A program made the translations under genes and the position numbers. The notes under the pieces were generated by a model. That model made no database searches. It saw only the letters and a program-made list of their open reading frames with translations, and was not told the origin of the DNA. Source: Actinospica robiniae DSM 44927 (lineage in GTDB: Bacteria; Actinomycetota; Actinomycetes; Streptomycetales; Catenulisporaceae). From it: a DNA stretch of 64,000 nt. The DNA lies in assembly GCF_000504285.1 (NCBI RefSeq), contig NZ_KI632511.1, positions 6,802,154 to 6,866,153 of the forward strand. The letters are read 5' to 3'. Below are positions 31,379-41,127 of this stretch, in pieces (position 1 is the first letter of the stretch; every line of letters begins with the position of its first letter).

Positions 31379-31391
31379 TCCGGCGGCTTCG

Positions 31392-31424
31392 AGCCCCCCT
31401 CCCGCCCCGGCGGGAGGGGGGCTT
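31392..31424 (+). terminator. Terminator after ilvBNC
   Basis: AGCCCCCCTCCCGC pairs with GCGGGAGGGGGGCT around a short CCCG-type loop, 13 bases past the ilvC stop. The stem is 13-15 bp. Confidence 0.85.
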
Positions 31425-31564
31425 CGTCATGTCCGTCGTGTGACTCTCCGTCATTCATTCGGCGGCAAGAGCGCGCGTCGGGACGCGTAACGCCCTAGTT
31501 TGTCCATAGTTGTCAGGTGAAATGACTCTGTCAACGAAAGAGATCTAGGGCTGAAGGAGCGCGA

Positions 31565-33319
31565 ATGTCCGGGACGGTGAGACGGCGGCAGAGGCGGCGC
31601 TGGACAGTGGTGTGCGCCGCGATGGCGACCGGGCTCGCGCTGCTGGCCGGCTGCGGCGGTTCGGGCAACAGCAGCTCGAGCGGGAACTCGACCCAGTCCA
31701 TCTCCGGCACCTCGGCCGCCGACACGTTCAACTCCGGCACTCCCAAGCAGGGCGGCTCGGTCACCTGGACGATCGAGAAGACCATGCAGAACTGGAACGT
31801 GCTCTCGGCGGACGGCAACACCTTCGACTACGCCCAGGTCGTCAACCCGCTCACCCCCTCGACGTACATCTTCAACCCGTCCTACCAGGTCACGCTCAAC
31901 TCCGACCTGCTGGTGAGCGCGAGCCAGACGAGCAGCAGCCCGCAGACCGTGGTCTACAAGATCCAGCCGAACGCGGTCTGGTCCGACGGCACGCCGATCA
32001 ACGCGGACGACTTCGTCTACAACTGGCAGGTGCAGAACGGCACCGACCCGAACATCGCGGCCGCCTCCACCACCGGCTACTCGAACATCCAGTCGGTCAC
32101 CGGCTCGGACAACGGCAAGACCGTCACCACCGTGTACAAGACCCCGTTCGGCGACTGGAAGTCGCTGTTCATCAACATGTACCCGGCGCACATCGCCAAG
32201 CAGCACGGCAACAACGAGCAGTCCTTCAACTGGTTCCAGACCAACCCGCCGCCGGTCTCCGGCGGTCCGTTCGTGGTCTCGAGCGTGTCCGCGGACAAGA
32301 CCTCGGTCATCCTCAAGCGCAATCCGAAGTGGTACGGCAAGGCGGTCCCGCTCGACCAGGTCACCTTCCGGGCCATCACCGACGCGGCCCAGGAACCCAC
32401 CGCGCTGCAGAACCACGAGGTGGACGGGATCTACCCGCAGCCGGAGACCAACCTGGTCAACCAGCTCAAGAACATGGGCAGCACGATCACCTACAAGATC
32501 GACGCGGGCCTGGGCTTCGAGCACATCGACTTCAACCTGAAGAACTCCGCGCTCGGCAACGCCACCTGGGGCAAGACCCTGCGCACGGCGATGTTCACCG
32601 CGACCGACCGCAACGCGATCCTGTCCAAGACCATCCAGCAGTTCCAGAGCTCGGCGGTGCCGCTCAACAGCCGGATGTTCGTGCAGGGCCAGAACGGCTT
32701 TCAGGACAACGTCACCCAGTTCGGCCTCGGCACCGGCAACCTGAGCAAGGCCCAGCAGGAGCTGACCAGCGCCGGCTTCAAGAACGTCGGCTCGGGCAAG
32801 GGCGGCCTGACCGCGCCCGACGGCAGCAAGATCCCGACCTTCCAGATGAAGTACACGGTCGGCAACCAGATCCGCCTGGACACCTGCAGCCTGTTCGCCT
32901 CGGAGATGGCCCAGCTCGGCATCAACGTCGCGGTGACCCCGACCGACAACCTCGGCGCCACGCTCACCCAGACCGGCGGCAACGGCTACGACATCGTCGA
33001 CTTCGCCTGGGTCAACACCCCGTTCCCGGCCTCGGCGAACCAGCCGCTCTACACCACCGGCGGGGGCGGCAACTTCGGCGGCTACTCGAACAAGAACGTC
33101 GACACCTGGCTGGCCACGGCCGCCTCGAGCTCGGACTCCGCGACCCAGATCTCGAACCTGAACAAGGCGGACCAGCAGATCAGCCAGGACGCCTACACAC
33201 TGCCGCTCTACCAGAAGCCGACCCTGATCGCCTTCAACCCCAACCTGGTCAACGTCCGCGACAACGCGACCTCCATGGGCCCGACCTACAACGTCGGCCA
33301 GTGGGGCCTGAAGTCCTGA
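31565..33319 (+). CDS. Peptide ABC transporter substrate-binding lipoprotein
   Basis: The 584-aa protein is a family 5 solute-binding protein. It begins with a basic signal peptide and lipobox LLAGC (lipid-modified C30), then a Ser/Gly/Asn linker. The core contains YKIQPNAVWSDGTPINADDFVYNW, a hallmark of OppA/DppA proteins, and VILKRNPKWYGK. It captures peptides outside the cell for the permease and ATPase genes that follow. AAGGAG precedes the ATG. Confidence 0.93.
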   Translation: MSGTVRRRQRRRWTVVCAAMATGLALLAGCGGSGNSSSSGNSTQSISGTSAADTFNSGTPKQGGSVTWTIEKTMQNWNVLSADGNTFDYAQVVNPLTPSTYIFNPSYQVTLNSDLLVSASQTSSSPQTVVYKIQPNAVWSDGTPINADDFVYNWQVQNGTDPNIAAASTTGYSNIQSVTGSDNGKTVTTVYKTPFGDWKSLFINMYPAHIAKQHGNNEQSFNWFQTNPPPVSGGPFVVSSVSADKTSVILKRNPKWYGKAVPLDQVTFRAITDAAQEPTALQNHEVDGIYPQPETNLVNQLKNMGSTITYKIDAGLGFEHIDFNLKNSALGNATWGKTLRTAMFTATDRNAILSKTIQQFQSSAVPLNSRMFVQGQNGFQDNVTQFGLGTGNLSKAQQELTSAGFKNVGSGKGGLTAPDGSKIPTFQMKYTVGNQIRLDTCSLFASEMAQLGINVAVTPTDNLGATLTQTGGNGYDIVDFAWVNTPFPASANQPLYTTGGGGNFGGYSNKNVDTWLATAASSSDSATQISNLNKADQQISQDAYTLPLYQKPTLIAFNPNLVNVRDNATSMGPTYNVGQWGLKS

Positions 33320-33416
33320 CCCGGAGGCACCCCTCCGGCGGGGCACGAGTCGCGCGCGATCCGTGCCCCGCCGGGCCGTCCCCGGCCGCGCGCGCCCCTT
33401 CCGACACGAGGCCCCC

Positions 33417-34394
33417 ATGCTCGCTTTCGCGCTCAGACGCCTGCTGATCTCGATCCCGGTCTTCATCGTCTCGACGTTCCTGGTCTTCCTCCTGGTGACC
33501 TGGGGCGCGGATCCGCTCGGCCAGCTCAAGGCGAAGAACCCGCCGCCGCCGCAGGCGGAGATCGACCAGCTCTCCAACCAGCTCTACCTCAACCACTCCA
33601 TCCCGGAGCGCTACTGGCACTGGTTCTCCCAGCTCTTCTTCCACGGCAACTGGGGGCCCTCGGTCCAGGCGGGCACGAGCATCGGGCAGCTGCTGGCGAC
33701 CAGCATCGAGCTGACCGCGCGGCTGGTCATCCTGGCCATCATCGTCGCGGTGATCCTGGCCATCATCGCCGGCGTGGTCAGCGCGACCCGGCAGTACTCG
33801 AAGACCGACTACGCCATCACCCTGATCGGCTTCCTGTTCCTCTCGCTGCCGGTGTTCTGGTTCGCCATCCTGCTCAAGCAGGCGGTGGTGAACCTGAACA
33901 ACTCGACGGGCTGGTATGGGATCTCGACCTACGGCTCCGGCACCCCGGGCCTGACCGGCGGCGCGGCCTTCACCGACGCGATCGGCCACCTGATCCTGCC
34001 GACGGTCGTGCTGGCGATGTCCTCGTACGCGTCCTGGTCCCGGTTCCAGCGCGCCTCGATGCTCGACGTGCTCGGCAGCGACTACATGCGCCTGGCCCGG
34101 GCCAAGGGCCTGAGCCGGCGCCAGGTGATGATCCGGCACGGCCTGCGCACCGCGCTGATCCCGCTGACCACCCAGGTCGCCCTGGACGTCGCGGCGATCC
34201 TCGGCGGCGCGGTGCTGACCGAGTCCGTCTTCGGCTGGCAGGGCATGGGCACGATGCTGGTCAACGGCATCAACTCGTCCGACTTCAACGTCATCCTGGC
34301 CTGGCTGACCGTCTCCGCGATCTTCGTGATCGTCTTCAACCTCATCGCCGACCTTCTCTACGGTGTCCTGGATCCGAGGATTCGCCATGCATGA
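33417..34394 (+). CDS. Peptide ABC transporter permease (OppB/DppB type)
   Basis: The 325-aa permease begins MLAFALRRLLISIPVFIVS, has about six membrane segments, and the coupling-helix EAA motif is in DYMRLARAKGLSRRQVMIRHGLR. The C-terminus (TESVFGWQGMGTMLVNGI) is typical of OppB. The start is ATG 33417, where homologues begin. It overlaps the next gene by 8 bases (ATGCATGA). Confidence 0.93.
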   Translation: MLAFALRRLLISIPVFIVSTFLVFLLVTWGADPLGQLKAKNPPPPQAEIDQLSNQLYLNHSIPERYWHWFSQLFFHGNWGPSVQAGTSIGQLLATSIELTARLVILAIIVAVILAIIAGVVSATRQYSKTDYAITLIGFLFLSLPVFWFAILLKQAVVNLNNSTGWYGISTYGSGTPGLTGGAAFTDAIGHLILPTVVLAMSSYASWSRFQRASMLDVLGSDYMRLARAKGLSRRQVMIRHGLRTALIPLTTQVALDVAAILGGAVLTESVFGWQGMGTMLVNGINSSDFNVILAWLTVSAIFVIVFNLIADLLYGVLDPRIRHA

Positions 34395-35337
34395 ACTCCC
34401 CCGGGAGGACCCGGAGCCCACCGAGATCACGCCGTCGGCCGGATCGGAGCGTCCGTTCCAGGAGCGCGAGTTCACGGTCAAGGCGCGCACCCAGACGCAG
34501 CTGGTGCTGCGCCGCTTCATGCAGCACCGGCTGGCCGTGGTGAGCCTGTTCGTGCTGATCGCGGTGATCCTGCTGGCCTTCGTGGGCGCGCCGCTGTGGC
34601 ATTACAGCTACACCGACATCACCCCGGACAACTCGGTGCCGCCCTCGGGCACCCACCCGTTCGGCACCGACAACCTCGGCTACGACGAGTTCGCCCGGGT
34701 GCTGCGCGGCACCCAGCGCTCGCTCGAGATCGCGTTCAGCGTGGCCGTGCTGGCCACGCTGATCGGCACGGTCTGGGGCGCGGTGGCCGGGTACTACCGG
34801 GGCTGGCTGGACACGTTGATGATGCGCATCGCCGACCTGTTCCTGACCATCCCGATCCTGGCGGCCGGCGCGCTGCTCTCGCACCACTTCCAGTCCGCCG
34901 GCTGGTGGGCGCTGGCCCTGGTGATCGCGGGCCTGGCCTGGCCGGCCGTGGCCCGGATCGTGCGCGGCCAGACGCTCTCGCTGCGGGAGAAGGAGTACGT
35001 GGAGGCGGGCCGGTCGATGGGCGCCAAGGACGGGCGGATCATCTTCCGGCACATCCTGCCGAACGTGATCGGCCAGATCATCGTCGTGGTCACCATCCAG
35101 ATCGCCTTCGCCATCCTGCTCGAGTCCTCGCTCTCCTACCTGGGCTTCGGCGTGCAGCCGCCGGACACCTCGCTCGGCACGCTGATCTCCACCGCGCAGA
35201 CCGCGCTGCAGGGCGGCCAGTGGTGGCTGTTCTACTTCCCCGGCATCATGATCATCCTGATCAGCCTCTCGGTGAACTTCATCGGCGACGGGCTGCGGGA
35301 TGCGTTCGACCCGTCCCAGCAGAGAGTGCGCGCCTGA
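34387..35337 (+). CDS. Peptide ABC transporter permease (OppC/DppC type)
   Basis: The 316-aa permease has a 45-residue cytoplasmic start, about six membrane segments, [20 protein letters not shown] and the EAA motif [20 protein letters not shown]. It pairs with the OppB-type permease. Its stop overlaps the next start (TGATG). Confidence 0.93.
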   Translation: MHELPREDPEPTEITPSAGSERPFQEREFTVKARTQTQLVLRRFMQHRLAVVSLFVLIAVILLAFVGAPLWHYSYTDITPDNSVPPSGTHPFGTDNLGYDEFARVLRGTQRSLEIAFSVAVLATLIGTVWGAVAGYYRGWLDTLMMRIADLFLTIPILAAGALLSHHFQSAGWWALALVIAGLAWPAVARIVRGQTLSLREKEYVEAGRSMGAKDGRIIFRHILPNVIGQIIVVVTIQIAFAILLESSLSYLGFGVQPPDTSLGTLISTAQTALQGGQWWLFYFPGIMIILISLSVNFIGDGLRDAFDPSQQRVRA

Positions 35338-36545
35338 TGTCGACGAACAGCGGCTCCGCCGCGGTGCCCGCGGGGCCCACCGAGACGTACACCGACGCGG
35401 TGCTGACCGTGGAGGACCTGACCGTGGACTTCCCCACCCCGGACGGCGCGGTGCACGCGGTGCGCGGCGTCTCCTACCGGCTGCGCCCGGGCGAGGTGCT
35501 CGGCATCGTGGGCGAGTCCGGCTCGGGCAAGTCGGTCACCTCGATGGCGGTGATGGGTCTGCTGCCCAAGACCGCCAAGGTCTCCGGCTCGGTGCGCTTC
35601 CGCGACCGCGAGTTGCTCGGCCTGTCGGACAAGGAGATGAAGCGGGTGCGCGGCCGCAACGTCGCGATGATCTTCCAGGACCCGATGACCTCGCTCAACC
35701 CGGTCTACAAGGTCGGCCACCAGCTGGCCGAGGCGGTCCTGGCGCACCACGACGTGCCCAAGGCGCAGGCGCACAAGCGCGCGGTCGAGCTGCTCGAGAT
35801 GGTCAACATCCCGCAGCCGGACCGCCGGGTGGATCAGTACCCGCACGAGTTCTCCGGCGGCATGCGCCAGCGTGTGGTGATCGCGATCGCGATGGCCAAC
35901 AACCCGGACGTGATCATCGCGGACGAGCCGACCACCGCCCTCGACGTCACCGTGCAGGCCCAGGTGCTCGACTCGCTGCGGGCCGCGCAGCGCGAGACCG
36001 GCGCCGCGATGGTGCTGATCACCCACGACCTCGGCGTGGTGGCCGGCCAGGCAGACCGGGTGCTGGTGATGTACGCGGGCAAGCCGGTGGAGATCGGCTC
36101 GGTCGACGACATCTACTACCGGCCGCGGATGCCCTACACGCTCGGGCTGCTGGGCTCGCTGCCCCGGCTCGACAAGCGCGAGGCGACCCGGCTGACGCCC
36201 ATTCAGGGATCCCCGCCCTCGCTGGTGAACCTGCCGCCCGGCTGCCCGTTCACCCCGCGCTGCCCGCTCGCCCAGGACGTGTGCCAGACCCGCGAGCCCG
36301 AGCTCGAACTGGTCGATCCGGACCAGGGCAGCCCGCTCGGGCACCGCGCCGCCTGCCACTTCAAGGACCGCGTCGCCCGGCACGCGCCGTCCGACCTGTT
36401 CGACGAGACCGCCGCGGACGCCGAGCTGCCGGTCGACTTCGGCGCGAGCGCGTACGACGACGAGGACATCCAGGGCCGCCGGCCGGAGGACATCGACGTC
36501 CGCTCGGTCAACAGCGACTTCGGGACGGAGGACGACCGCTCATGA
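35337..36545 (+). CDS. Peptide ABC transporter ATPase (OppD/DppD type)
   Basis: The 402-aa ATPase has Walker A GESGSGKS, signature [16 protein letters not shown], Walker [13 protein letters not shown] and H-loop [10 protein letters not shown], then the oligopeptide C-terminal region with [15 protein letters not shown] long acidic tail of about 60 residues, rich in Asp/Glu ([15 protein letters not shown]), is unusual. It is coupled to both neighbours by overlapping start and stop codons. Confidence 0.95.
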   Translation: MSTNSGSAAVPAGPTETYTDAVLTVEDLTVDFPTPDGAVHAVRGVSYRLRPGEVLGIVGESGSGKSVTSMAVMGLLPKTAKVSGSVRFRDRELLGLSDKEMKRVRGRNVAMIFQDPMTSLNPVYKVGHQLAEAVLAHHDVPKAQAHKRAVELLEMVNIPQPDRRVDQYPHEFSGGMRQRVVIAIAMANNPDVIIADEPTTALDVTVQAQVLDSLRAAQRETGAAMVLITHDLGVVAGQADRVLVMYAGKPVEIGSVDDIYYRPRMPYTLGLLGSLPRLDKREATRLTPIQGSPPSLVNLPPGCPFTPRCPLAQDVCQTREPELELVDPDQGSPLGHRAACHFKDRVARHAPSDLFDETAADAELPVDFGASAYDDEDIQGRRPEDIDVRSVNSDFGTEDDRS

Positions 36546-37621
36546 GCTCGCTGACCCCGCCCTCGCCCCAGCAGCCGGATCCGCACTCGGCGCCCGGGGC
36601 GGTCCAGGGCGAGCCGATCCTGTCGGTCCGTCACCTGGTCAAGGAGTTCCCGATCCGGTCCAAGGGCCTGATCCCGCGCACCATCGGCGCCGTGCACGCG
36701 GTCTCCGACATCTCCTTCGACCTCTACCGCGGCGAGACGCTCGGCCTGGTGGGGGAGTCCGGCTGCGGCAAGAGCACCACCTCCCGCGCCGTGCTGCACC
36801 TGCAGCCGGCCACCAGCGGCAGCGTCGTGTTCGAGGGCGAGGAGGTGACCACGCTCAGCGCGCGGCGTCTGCGGGCTCTGCGACGCGACATGCAGCTGGT
36901 GTTCCAGGACCCGTACGCCTCGCTCAACCCGCGGATCACGGTCAACGAGATCATCGCCGAGCCGCTCAAGATCCACGGCCTGTTCCAGCGCGACGGCAAG
37001 CAGTACGTCGAGGACCTGATGCAGCGCGTCGGGCTGAATCCCGAGCACGGCAACCGGTATCCGCACGAGTTCTCCGGCGGCCAGCGCCAGCGCATCGGCA
37101 TCGCCCGCGCGCTCGCGCTCAAGCCGAAGGTGCTGGTGCTCGACGAGCCGGTCTCCGCGCTCGACGTCTCCATCCAGGCCGGTGTGATCAACCTGCTGGA
37201 GGATCTTCAGGACGAGCTGGGGCTGGCTTATCTGTTCGTCGCGCACGACCTGTCCGTGGTCCGGCACATCGCCGACCGGGTGGCGGTGATGTACCTCGGC
37301 AAGATCGTGGAAGTCGGCCCGGCGGACCAGTTGTTCGAACATCCGCTGCACCCGTATACCCAGGCATTGATCTCAGCGATCCCCATTCCGGACCCCCGCC
37401 GGGAGCGCGAGCGGGAGCGGATCCTGGTGCAGGGTGACGTGCCCTCGCCGGCCAATCCGCCCTCCGGCTGCCGGTTCCGCACCCGGTGCCCGCTGTTCGT
37501 CACGCTCTCGGAGGCTGACCAGCAGCGATGCATCAACGAGGAGCCGGAGTTGATCGATCGGGGGCTCGGCGGCTCGCACGCCGCGGCCTGCCACTACGCG
37601 AAGGTCCAGAAGGTTATCTAA
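36542..37621 (+). CDS. Peptide ABC transporter ATPase (OppF/DppF type)
   Basis: The 359-aa ATPase has Walker [11 protein letters not shown], signature [15 protein letters not shown], Walker [13 protein letters not shown] and the same C-terminal cysteine region as the partial gene at the window start, which it resembles closely. It starts at ATG 36542, overlapping the previous stop as ATGA, and completes a five-gene import operon. Confidence 0.95.
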   Translation: MSSLTPPSPQQPDPHSAPGAVQGEPILSVRHLVKEFPIRSKGLIPRTIGAVHAVSDISFDLYRGETLGLVGESGCGKSTTSRAVLHLQPATSGSVVFEGEEVTTLSARRLRALRRDMQLVFQDPYASLNPRITVNEIIAEPLKIHGLFQRDGKQYVEDLMQRVGLNPEHGNRYPHEFSGGQRQRIGIARALALKPKVLVLDEPVSALDVSIQAGVINLLEDLQDELGLAYLFVAHDLSVVRHIADRVAVMYLGKIVEVGPADQLFEHPLHPYTQALISAIPIPDPRRERERERILVQGDVPSPANPPSGCRFRTRCPLFVTLSEADQQRCINEEPELIDRGLGGSHAAACHYAKVQKVI

Positions 37622-37656
37622 CCTGAGCGCGAGGCCGGTGATCCGATCATCGGATG

Positions 37657-37685
37657 TTGCACAATCGGGACCGGCGCGGTATCAA
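37657..37685 (+). promoter_or_regulatory. Probable serA promoter with overlapping palindrome
   Basis: TTGCAC (37657-37662) and TATCAA (37680-37685) have an ideal 17-base spacer. The palindrome ATCCGAT-C-ATCGGAT at 37641-37655 ends one base before the -35, so a regulator or the end of the peptide operon could act there. This leaves a leader of about 170 bases before serA, in which no gene or clear structure is seen. Confidence 0.55.
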
Positions 37686-37865
37686 AAGTGGTCCTGGCGC
37701 TTGCCGGACGAATCTGTACCATTGCTGGTGTACGGCCGAAAGACATGCGACGTTAACATTCGCCGATTCCGTGTGTCGTCGCCGTATGCCAGGACCACAG
37801 CGTCGTGGACCCGGGAGCTCATCCGTTGCTCAACCCCCACACCGACGGACGACCGGAGAGACGCT

Positions 37866-39458
37866 GTGTCAGGCAAACCCGTTGTGCTCATCGCCGAGGA
37901 GCTCAGCCCCGCCACCGTCGAGGCCCTCGGCCCCGACTTCGAAGTGCGCTACTGCGACGGCGCGGACCGCGCCGCCCTGCTGTCCGCCATCGTCGAGGCG
38001 GACGCGATCCTGGTGCGTTCGGCCACCCAGGTCGACGCCGAGGCCGTCGAGGCCGCCAAGAACCTCAAGGTGATCGCCCGCGCGGGCGTGGGCCTCGACA
38101 ACGTGGACATCCCGGCCGCCACCCGGGCCGGGGTCATGGTGGTCAACGCGCCCACCTCGAACATCACCTCCGCGGCCGAGCTGACCGTGGCCATGATCCT
38201 GGCCAGCGCGCGCAACGTCGCGAGCGCCAACGCCGCGCTCAAGGCCGGCAAGTGGGCCCGGAGCAAGTACACCGGCGTCGAGCTCGACGGCAAGACCGTC
38301 GGCATCGTCGGCCTCGGCCGCATCGGCGCCCTGGTCGCCGCCCGGCTGCTGCCCTTCGGCGTGAAGCTGCTGGCCTACGACCCCTACGTGCAGGCCGGCA
38401 AGGCCGCCCAGATAGGGGCCCAGCTGGTCTCCCTGGACGAGCTGCTGGCCGAGTCCGACTTCATCACCGTGCACATGCCCAAGACCCCGGAGACCCTCGG
38501 CCTGATCGGCGCCGAGGCCCTGCTCAAGGTCAAGCCCACGGTCCGGATCGTCAACGTCGCCCGCGGCGGCCTGGTGGACGAGGCCGCGCTGGCGGACGCG
38601 ATCCGCGAGGGCCGGGTGGCCGGCGCCGGCATCGACGTGTTCGCCAAGGAGCCGACCACCGAGTCCCCGCTGTTCGAGCTGGACTCCGTCGTGGTCACCC
38701 CGCACCTCGGCGCCTCCACCGACGAGGCCCAGGAGAAGGCCGGCATCTCGGTGGCCCGCTCGGTGCGCCAGGCCCTCGGCGGCGAGCTGGTCCCGGACGC
38801 GGTCAACATCCAGGGCGGCCTGATCGCCGAGGACGTGCGCCCGGGCCTGCCCCTGGCCGAGGAGCTCGGCCGGCTGTTCACCGCCCTCGCCGGCGGCGCC
38901 GCGCAGCAGCTCGACGTGGTGGTGGCGGGCGAGATCACCCAGCACGACGTCAAGGTGCTCGAGCTCTCCGCGCTCAAGGGCGTGTTCGCGGACATCACCG
39001 AGAGCCCGGTCTCCTTCGTCAACGCGCCCTACCTGGCTCAGGAGCGCGGCCTCGAGGTGCGGCTGACCACGACCTCGGAGTCTCCCGACTACCGCAACCT
39101 GGTCACCGTGCGCGGCGCGCTGGCCAGCGGCGAGATCGTCTCGGTGACCGGCACCATCGCGGGCAAGGCCCAGGTGCGCCGGATCGTGGACGTCAACGGC
39201 TTCACCGTGGACATCGGCCTCGAGGCGCACACCGTCTTCTTCCGCTACACCGACCGCGCCGGCGTGATCGGCACGCTCGGCCGGATCCTCGGCGAGGCCG
39301 GCGTCAACATCGCCGGCATGCAGGTCTCGCGCAACGCCCGCGGCGGCGAGGCGCTGGTCGCCCTCACCGTCGACTCGGCCGTCTCCGCCGAACTGCTCGC
39401 GGAGATCTCCGACGCCATCGGGGCCACCTGGTCCCGCAGCGCCGACCTGAGCGAATAA
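37866..39458 (+). CDS. serA: D-3-phosphoglycerate dehydrogenase
   Basis: SerA (530 aa) oxidises 3-phosphoglycerate in the first step of serine synthesis. The NAD fold reads VGIVGLGRIGALVAARL, catalytic Arg and His lie in NVARGGLVDE and TPHLGAST, and the long form is complete with the intervening domain and a C-terminal ACT domain (VFFRYTDRAGVIGTLGRIL) for serine feedback. GTG 37866 is chosen: GGAGAG lies 6 bases upstream and homologues start here. Confidence 0.96.
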   Translation: MSGKPVVLIAEELSPATVEALGPDFEVRYCDGADRAALLSAIVEADAILVRSATQVDAEAVEAAKNLKVIARAGVGLDNVDIPAATRAGVMVVNAPTSNITSAAELTVAMILASARNVASANAALKAGKWARSKYTGVELDGKTVGIVGLGRIGALVAARLLPFGVKLLAYDPYVQAGKAAQIGAQLVSLDELLAESDFITVHMPKTPETLGLIGAEALLKVKPTVRIVNVARGGLVDEAALADAIREGRVAGAGIDVFAKEPTTESPLFELDSVVVTPHLGASTDEAQEKAGISVARSVRQALGGELVPDAVNIQGGLIAEDVRPGLPLAEELGRLFTALAGGAAQQLDVVVAGEITQHDVKVLELSALKGVFADITESPVSFVNAPYLAQERGLEVRLTTTSESPDYRNLVTVRGALASGEIVSVTGTIAGKAQVRRIVDVNGFTVDIGLEAHTVFFRYTDRAGVIGTLGRILGEAGVNIAGMQVSRNARGGEALVALTVDSAVSAELLAEISDAIGATWSRSADLSE

Positions 39459-39502
39459 GGCCCTTCCGTCCCGCCGGCCGCACGCCGCGCGGGCGGAAAG
39501 CG

Positions 39503-39532
39503 AAGCCGCGTCCCCCTGAGGGGGCGCGGCTT
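39503..39532 (+). terminator. Terminator after serA
   Basis: AAGCCGCG and CCCCC (39503-39516, one bulged T) pair with GGGGG and CGCGGCTT (39520-39532) around a TGA loop, then a partly T-rich tail. Confidence 0.8.
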
Positions 39533-39570
39533 TCGTCGTTTTCCTCCCCCCTACGGCTCAGGCATCTCAA

Positions 39571-39646
39571 ATACTAGGAAGTCCGAAGAAAAACGAGACA
39601 TCTCGCCCGACAAGGGGTACGGTCGGATACTAGGACGTCCGAGCAA
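39571..39646. promoter_or_regulatory. Two copies of an ATACTAGGANGTCCGA element upstream of leuB
   Basis: Bases 39571-39590 and 39627-39646 share 16 of 20 positions (ATACTAGGAAGTCCGAAGAA and ATACTAGGACGTCCGAGCAA), 56 bases apart. The second contains a perfect GGACGTCC palindrome. Spacing close to a whole number of helical turns fits a protein binding to both. The regulator is unknown. Confidence 0.5.
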
Positions 39647-39741
39647 ACGGCCCCACCCCCGCCGCACCCGGACCCGCCCGCGTGGCCACAAGCCCGCGTG
39701 TCCGTACCCCACCGATAGTCAGCGAGGGACGGAACACGACG

Positions 39742-39942
39742 ATGCACCAGCACCACCGTCACAGCACTCAGGATTCCGAAGCCAGGGCCGCGGCACGCCG
39801 TGCGCTGCAGCAGGCCTACGACTGGCGCGACGAGAGCGAACTCGAGTCTCGGGATGTGGACGGGCTTCTGCGCGAATTTGAGACGGGCGTACGCTACCCG
39901 GCATGCCCGACACCGCAGTCCGCAGCCGTGACAGTAAGCTGA
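39742..39942 (+). CDS. Possible small protein overlapping leuB start
   Basis: A 66-aa frame begins [20 protein letters not shown] behind GAGGGACGG and has a plausible helical, charged composition ([19 protein letters not shown]). Its end overlaps leuB by 40 bases in another frame and would cover the leuB promoter box, which weighs against it. No family is recognised. Confidence 0.35.
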   Translation: MHQHHRHSTQDSEARAAARRALQQAYDWRDESELESRDVDGLLREFETGVRYPACPTPQSAAVTVS

Positions 39943-40985
39943 TCGATCTCGCCGTCATCGGCGGCGACGGGATCGGCCCGGAGGTGACCGCCGAGGCCCT
40001 GAAGGTCCTGCGCGCGGTCCTGCCGGAAGACGTCAAGCTCGAGACCACCGAGTACGCCCTGGGCGCCGAGCACTACCTGGCGACCGGCGAAGCGCTCTCC
40101 GAGGACACGCTCGAGGCACTGCGGCAGCACGACGCGATCCTGTTCGGCGCCGTCGGCGCGGCCCCGGGGGACACCCGGATCCCGTCCGGCCTGATCGAGC
40201 GCGGCATGCTGCTCAAGCTGCGTTTCGCCTTCGACCACTACGTCAACCTGCGCCCCTCCAAGCTGTGGCCGGGCACCACCGGCCCGCTGCGGAGCGAGGC
40301 TCCGATCGACTTCGTGGTCGTGCGCGAGGGCACCGAGGGGCCGTACACCGGCAACGGCGGAAGCCTGCGCACCGGCACGCCGCAGGAGATCGCCACCGAG
40401 GTCTCGCTCAACACGGCCTTCGGCATCGAGCGCGTCGTGCGCGACGCCTTCGAGCGGGCGCAGGCCCGCCCCCGGCGCAAGCTGACGCTGGTGCACAAGA
40501 ACAACGTGCTGGTCCACGCGGGGCACCTGTGGACCCGCACCTTCAACGCGGTCGCGGCCGAGTACCCCGAGGTCGCCACCGACTACCTGCACGTGGACGC
40601 GGCCACCATCTTCCTGACCACGCAGCCCGAGCGCTTCGACGTGATCGTCACCGACAACCTGTTCGGCGACATCCTGACCGACCTCGCCGCGGCCATCTCC
40701 GGCGGCATCGGCCTGGCCGCGTCCGGCAACATCAACCCGACCGGCGCGTTCCCGTCGATGTTCGAGCCGGTGCACGGCTCGGCTCCGGACATCGCCGGCC
40801 TCGGCAAGGCCGACCCCACCGCCGCGATCCTGAGCGCGGCGCTACTGCTGGCGCACCTCGGCCACGCCGAAGCCGCCGCGCGGATCGAAACCGCCGTCGA
40901 GGCGGATCTGGCCGAGCGCGCCGACCTGGGCGTACGCGGCACCTCGGCCATCGGAGACGCCATCCGGGGGCGAGTAGCTCGGTGA
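39903..40985 (+). CDS. leuB: 3-isopropylmalate dehydrogenase
   Basis: LeuB (360 aa) oxidatively decarboxylates 3-isopropylmalate in leucine synthesis. Signatures are [22 protein letters not shown], substrate arginines in [13 protein letters not shown] and [12 protein letters not shown], and the metal/NAD region [15 protein letters not shown] and [12 protein letters not shown]. The ATG is 7 bases after a TACGCT box, suggesting a leaderless transcript starting inside the small ORF upstream. Confidence 0.95.
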   Translation: MPDTAVRSRDSKLIDLAVIGGDGIGPEVTAEALKVLRAVLPEDVKLETTEYALGAEHYLATGEALSEDTLEALRQHDAILFGAVGAAPGDTRIPSGLIERGMLLKLRFAFDHYVNLRPSKLWPGTTGPLRSEAPIDFVVVREGTEGPYTGNGGSLRTGTPQEIATEVSLNTAFGIERVVRDAFERAQARPRRKLTLVHKNNVLVHAGHLWTRTFNAVAAEYPEVATDYLHVDAATIFLTTQPERFDVIVTDNLFGDILTDLAAAISGGIGLAASGNINPTGAFPSMFEPVHGSAPDIAGLGKADPTAAILSAALLLAHLGHAEAAARIETAVEADLAERADLGVRGTSAIGDAIRGRVAR

Positions 40986-41035
40986 GACGGTAGGAAAAAC
41001 TGGGTTACCGTCTCACTAGGCGAGAACAACTAGTG
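40982..41035. promoter_or_regulatory. Inverted repeats between leuB and ilvE
   Basis: GTGAGACGGTA (40982-40992) and TACCGTCTCAC (41006-41016) are perfect 11-base complements around 13 bases. A second pair, CACTAG (41014-41019) and CTAGTG (41030-41035), overlaps the first. The outer hairpin covers the leuB stop and may terminate leuB; the nested layout also fits an operator for ilvE. Confidence 0.55.
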
Positions 41036-41127
41036 TGACGGCCCCGGATGCCGTACACCCGATCCCACGGTCGGGCCGTCACGAGGCGTAATCCATCGTT
41101 ACGGCCCGACGCAAGAGGGAAACTGAC

